From: Melanocharis versteri
Taxonomy: Eukaryota; Chordata; Aves; Passeriformes; Melanocharitidae
DNA: 64,000 nt
Assembly (NCBI GenBank): GCA_013397845.1
Contig: VZTG01003225.1
Coordinates: 975,538 to 1,039,537 of the forward strand
Direction of reading: 5' to 3'
The notes below the pieces were generated by a model. That model was not told the origin of the DNA. It was given only the letters and a program-made list of their open reading frames with translations, and did no database searches. Made by a program: the position numbers and the translations under genes. How positions within the stretch are numbered: position 1 is the stretch's first letter; each line of letters opens with the position of its first letter. Below are positions 63,359 through 64,000 of this stretch, one piece after another.

Positions 63359-64000
63359 TGCCGCACCAGTAGCAGATCCCTTCAAGTTGCAGTGGTACCA
63401 CGACTGTGCTAAAGAAGCCTGGTGAAAGCTGTTGCTGGGCAAGATGTAGAAAATTCATTAGCTGATCATACCCTGCTACATTGAATGAAGTAACTGATGA
63501 AATCATTAAAAATAAAAACCCGCCAATTGTGGGCATGTTCCATGAATTTGTGCTAAATATGATATAAACATGAGCTTTTAAGAGCAGTTTTGTGAAAATT
63601 TGATATTGGGACATCATCAAAAAGGCTACTGAGGCAGCAGTTACTGCCGTACAGGCTCTCAAGTCTCTCAAATGTCCTCAGCACTCTGTGTTATGCTTCT
63701 TAAGTATATAATTGGTGCACTCTTCACCTCACAGCTGGACAGTTTAAGACAGAGCTGGTTATATTCCAGTGTCAATGGCAGCTTGATTGTTATGTCCAGG
63801 GACTCCATTTGACAAGATAAACAAATGTACACTGCTTGCTACACATTCGATTGAATCCCACCTGCAAGAATTCATCAAATGAAGCCAACAAGACAGTGTT
63901 GTTCTAGCAGTTGATATCCTGAAGTAAAACAGTGTCAACTCAAAGGTCCATCAAGCAGTCGATGAAGGCCTCAAAAAATTATAGTAGAAGGTCACAGCCT
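63359..64000 (+). other. Unassigned sequence after the LTR, possible decayed proviral interior
   Basis: The first bases after the LTR (to about 63380) bear a weak resemblance to a primer-binding site. One + frame over 63390-63700 keeps several protein-like pieces, including NEVTDEIIKNKNPPIVGM near 63485-63540 and ATEAAVTAVQALKSL near 63626-63672, broken by several stops. I cannot match these to gag or pol. It may be broken retroviral interior that continues past the window, or ordinary flank next to a solo LTR. Confidence 0.25.

Noticed and set aside
1..64000. CRISPR arrays, tRNA or rRNA genes, bacterial operons, phage or plasmid modules
   Set aside because: There are no spaced direct repeats, no cloverleaf sequences seen by eye and no dense same-strand ORFs. 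The window is plainly a vertebrate intron and gene desert.

Overview
The window reads as a vertebrate nuclear locus, most likely avian. It holds one recognisable protein gene, LIM domain-binding 2 (LDB2, also called CLIM1), with only its last three coding exons present on the + strand. The bird assignment is an inference. It rests on CR1-type LINE 3' ends, two LTRs that look like a common avian endogenous-retrovirus family, very few interspersed repeats and compact introns. Runs of N and one isolated n show that this is a draft assembly.

Layout. 1-16734 is the 3' part of a large LDB2 intron; I found no earlier exon in it. Exon 16735-16858 encodes the Ldb1/Chip conserved region that binds SSBP proteins. 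Exon 17969-18120 encodes the basic nuclear-localisation stretch and a Ser/Asn-rich linker. The terminal exon from 27200 encodes the LIM-interaction domain and ends at a TAG at 27428-27430. It is followed by a 3' UTR of about 1.05 kb with a distal AATAAA at 28464. The joined reading frame is open across both junctions and covers the C-terminal 168 residues of a protein of about 373.

From about 28.5 kb to the end I see no convincing gene. This stretch looks like the gene-poor flank downstream of LDB2. It contains an inverted pair of related ERV LTRs (36904-37515 minus, 62796-63358 plus), decayed CR1, L2-like and MIR-like fragments, simple repeats, CpG-rich patches, a 21-bp minisatellite and a few AT-rich blocks that could be conserved noncoding elements.

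The most interesting signals are splice-site choices in LDB2: a NAGNAG acceptor, a tandem donor 6 nt apart, and a strong upstream acceptor at 27164/27165 that would remove the whole LIM-interaction domain. Two short coding-like stretches (7218-7376 and 58166-58279) and a coding-like tract after the second LTR are unassigned. I see no prokaryotic system, CRISPR array or tRNA.
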